Source: Candidatus Electrothrix marina
Lineage (GTDB): Bacteria > Desulfobacterota > Desulfobulbia > Desulfobulbales > Desulfobulbaceae
DNA: 25,247 nt
Direction of reading: 5' to 3'
Assembly: GCA_004028495.1 (NCBI GenBank)
Contig: MTKS01000001.1
Span: 1-25,247 of the forward strand
The position numbers and the translations under genes were made by a program. The notes beneath the pieces are model-generated. The model was given only the letters and a program-made list of their open reading frames with translations, ran no database searches and was not told where the DNA came from. Below are positions 23,072-25,247 of the stretch, piece by piece (within the stretch, counting starts at the first letter, position 1; the number at the start of each line of letters is the position of its first letter).

Positions 23072-24907
23072 TCATTCAGCCGCTGTTCCAGCTGATTGTT
23101 CAGCATTTTCGCTGTCTTTGACAATTATCGAGTTTACCATATCAATAAGCTCGGCAGGCTTAAACGGTTTTGTCAGATAAGCGCTGGCCGCAGACAGCCT
23201 CCCTTTCACCTTATCAATTATCCTGTTTTTGCTTGTCAACATAACAACAGGTATATCTTTTGTATCGCTGTTCTTTTTAAGGATGGACAAAACGCGATAC
23301 CCGTCAATCTTCGGCAGCATGATATCAAGGAGAACGAGGTCCGGACGTTCCTCGTTTAATCTGCTTAATGCTTCTACACCGTCAGCAGCTTCAACCACTC
23401 GAAAATCACCGCTGGTCAGGGTCATTTTAATAACCTTTCTGGTTGTCGGGCTGTCTTCGACAACCAAAATCGTTTTACTGGCGGAACGATTCGTGATTAA
23501 ACGTTTTTCTTTTTTCTTTTTTTGCTCGTGCCAACTGTTTTTCGCTTCGTTCTCTCCTGACTCCGGCCTCTGGCACGATGCTATATATTCAACAATTTCA
23601 CGAACCTGACCGGATACCTTCTGGTATTTACTCTCAACCTGAACTATAGGCAGTAAAAGATCGAAATAGGTCAGTGCCTTTTCAAAATCATTCAGGTTGA
23701 GGTAAGCAGTTCCGGCATAGTAGAGCAGTCTCGGATTCACTTCATCGGCCAGCACCCGTTCAAAACGTTTTGCAGCCTGCTGAACCATCTTCCGCTCCAC
23801 CTTATAGGGATCAATCTGAGCGAGCGTTGAAGAGTCGGAAAGAGCATTTGCCCTGCAATATGAGCAAAATACAGCCTGCTGCTCCATAGGGGCGTAACAG
23901 AAAGGACAACGAACAACCTTTCCGCTCCCCTTGAAAAGACGAGCTTTTGCAACATCCTCAAGAATACGGGGCTCTTTGGGAGAACATTTATATGCCTCAC
24001 CCAATGCCTTTTTAATTTTCGGCAATTCTGTCAACGAACGGGAAAGCCATAACCAGCCCTGAGCGCTTTGACGATTATCGCGAACAAAGGTCATAAGTTT
24101 CTTCTGGGCTTTTGTCAGTTCCAGCCGCTCACAGAGTTTGATACCCTCATCCAGCAGCTCTTGTCGGGGAGCCGCATCAGGTTCTGCATCATCGCATTGA
24201 TTATCTTTCTGAATCATCGCGTTGATCAGCAGGTTCTGGTTGCTTTTATGCACCCTTCTGATTACATCGCCTTTTAAGGTGCAGCTGCTGACCTGGACCC
24301 CTTCCATGCTAAGCAGTTTGAGCACTGCTTCTTCACCGATCAGTTTGCCGCAGACAGCATCATAAATTTTTCCCTGGACAAGAAAAAGACTCCCTTTATA
24401 CTCCGGGCATTTATTTTCAATGCAATGATCGATATCCTGATGCTCGCCGCAATTATGAACATCCAGGCGACAGGTCGTCTCTTCCGTTTCCATCAGCTGA
24501 ACAATACCGACAACGGAGAACTTGCCCAAATCGCCTTTTTTCTGCTGTGTTTTTAAACCTCTGATAATCGCATCGGCAAGTTCTTCGGAAGCAAGCGGTT
24601 TTTTAAAAACCTGAAATGCCTTACCCATCAATCTGCTCTTCAACTCAGGCAAATCATAGGAGGTGATAACTATTCTCGGTATATCGGAATGGTTTTTTTG
24701 AATATACGATAAGAGCTGAAAGCCATCCCCCCCCGGCATAACCAAGTCGGTAATAACAAGAGAAATATCCCCCCTGTTTACCTGCCTGACCGCCTCCTTA
24801 ATATCGTAAGCATGTGATATATGAAAAATTTTTCTGTAATCACCCAATGTAGAATCTACAATCTCATGGATCATTTCATCGTCATCTACCAACAATACTT
24901 TTTTCAT
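23072..24907 (-). CDS. Two-receiver regulator: REC - PATAN-like - zinc ribbon - TPR - REC
   Basis: 611 residues, cytoplasmic. REC1 at 1-118 has VDDDE, D54 in TDLVMPGGDG and a KKP motif at 102-104. A DUF4388/PATAN-like domain at about 125-210 (F-S-V-V-G-I-V-Q-L-M-E, GKIYDAVCGKLIGEEA) carries an inserted Cys/His loop with C146, C153, C162 and C167. TPR-like helices follow, then a zinc-ribbon C334-x2-C and C348-x2-C, more TPR helices (around 372-420), a Lys/Glu-rich linker, and REC2 at about 478-595 with D528 and K580. PATAN regulators are output proteins in PilT/phototaxis-type pathways of cyanobacteria and deltaproteobacteria. It is the first gene of the chemosensory operon, with a leader of about 200 bases. 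Output partner unknown. Confidence 0.88.
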   Translation of the reverse strand: MKKVLLVDDDEMIHEIVDSTLGDYRKIFHISHAYDIKEAVRQVNRGDISLVITDLVMPGGDGFQLLSYIQKNHSDIPRIVITSYDLPELKSRLMGKAFQVFKKPLASEELADAIIRGLKTQQKKGDLGKFSVVGIVQLMETEETTCRLDVHNCGEHQDIDHCIENKCPEYKGSLFLVQGKIYDAVCGKLIGEEAVLKLLSMEGVQVSSCTLKGDVIRRVHKSNQNLLINAMIQKDNQCDDAEPDAAPRQELLDEGIKLCERLELTKAQKKLMTFVRDNRQSAQGWLWLSRSLTELPKIKKALGEAYKCSPKEPRILEDVAKARLFKGSGKVVRCPFCYAPMEQQAVFCSYCRANALSDSSTLAQIDPYKVERKMVQQAAKRFERVLADEVNPRLLYYAGTAYLNLNDFEKALTYFDLLLPIVQVESKYQKVSGQVREIVEYIASCQRPESGENEAKNSWHEQKKKKEKRLITNRSASKTILVVEDSPTTRKVIKMTLTSGDFRVVEAADGVEALSRLNEERPDLVLLDIMLPKIDGYRVLSILKKNSDTKDIPVVMLTSKNRIIDKVKGRLSAASAYLTKPFKPAELIDMVNSIIVKDSENAEQSAGTAAE

Positions 24908-25114
24908 TGAACAGCTCTTATACGTTTGCCTTTAAACAAGAAAACACCCGTTTCGTTTCTTCATTCATGCGATAGTCGGTGCTGAAAAAGTCACTTCATC
25001 AAAACGAGGCAAAAAAATCTGATATTCCCCGCGCTTCTTTCACCTGCCATGCCACACTTCATTTAGAATACGGCAACAATAGTTATCTGACACTTTTAAT
25101 AAAAAACAATACTC

Positions 25115-25145
25115 AGTATAAAACCATAAAAAGCAAATTTGTCAA
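25115..25145 (-). promoter_or_regulatory. Candidate sigma70-type promoter of the chemosensory operon
   Basis: On the - strand, TTGACA (25145-25140) is a perfect -35 and TATACT (25120-25115) is a five-of-six -10. The spacer is 19 bases, longer than the usual 17. A start near 25108 would leave a 200-base leader before the regulator gene. The rest of the 24908-25247 gap shows no gene. Confidence 0.45.
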
Positions 25146-25176
25146 ATAAATTCACTGCATTTCAATATTTAATCCC

Positions 25177-25201
25177 TTTGAAACGCCTGCTTCGCAATAA
25201 A
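25177..25201 (+). repeat. Weak dispersed repeat, copy 2
   Basis: This copy holds TTTGAAACGC immediately followed by CTGCTTCGCAATAAA. It matches the two blocks at 11354-11363 and 11388-11401. It lies upstream of the candidate operon promoter. Confidence 0.3.
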
Positions 25202-25247
25202 TATCCGGCACAGATAAAAAAATCAACATGTTAGTCACCGGAAACCC

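Overview
The window looks like chromosome of a Gram-negative deltaproteobacterium (Desulfobacterota). A member of the Desulfobulbales, possibly a cable-bacterium relative, is my guess. It rests on the combination of a Wza/Wzc-type polysaccharide export operon, a large Pil-Chp-like chemosensory operon with PATAN-type response regulators and a two-CW-domain protein; no marker gene proves it. There are no tRNA, rRNA, CRISPR, transposase or phage structural genes.

Left part (1-2150, + strand): the tail of an unidentified gene, a von Willebrand factor A (vWA) protein, and a short, divergent adenylosuccinate-synthetase homologue. The last keeps the GDEGKG and AGHT motifs but has lost the Lys of the TKxD guanine-recognition motif.

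Second part (11132 down to 2167, - strand): an exopolysaccharide operon read right to left. It encodes a secreted FecR-like protein with two tandem Cys/Asp-rich repeats, a Wza-type lipoprotein, an O-antigen ligase/polymerase-type membrane protein, a Wzz/BY-kinase with a C-terminal tyrosine cluster, a membrane-anchored TPR protein, and a membrane J-domain protein with an NTF2-like tail. Wza/ligase and TPR/J-domain are joined by stop-start overlaps. The ligase gene is split by a -1 frame change at an A8 tract. No glycosyltransferase lies in the window, so the sugar is presumably assembled by enzymes encoded elsewhere.

Right part (about 25145 down to 11399, - strand): a chemosensory operon. In order of transcription it encodes a REC-PATAN-Zn-ribbon-TPR-REC regulator, a PilG/PilH-like CheY, a CheW, a giant ChpA/PilL-like hybrid CheA with three Hpt modules, a degenerate CheW-like protein, a second CheW, a PilJ-like chemoreceptor with a large periplasmic sensor, and an orphan branched-chain-amino-acid-type periplasmic binding protein. 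A small two-CW-domain protein follows beyond a hairpin. The CheA gene is interrupted by a single-base deletion inside its second Hpt domain. No CheR or CheB methylation enzyme is present. By analogy with Pil-Chp this pathway probably controls twitching/gliding or a second-messenger output rather than a flagellum.

Both broken genes need exactly one extra base to be restored, so consensus or assembly error must be excluded before calling them real mutations. The gap at 11133-11479 holds a promoter candidate, a strong terminator and a weak repeat. The gap at 24908-25247 holds a promoter candidate, a long leader and the other copy of that repeat; I see no gene in either.
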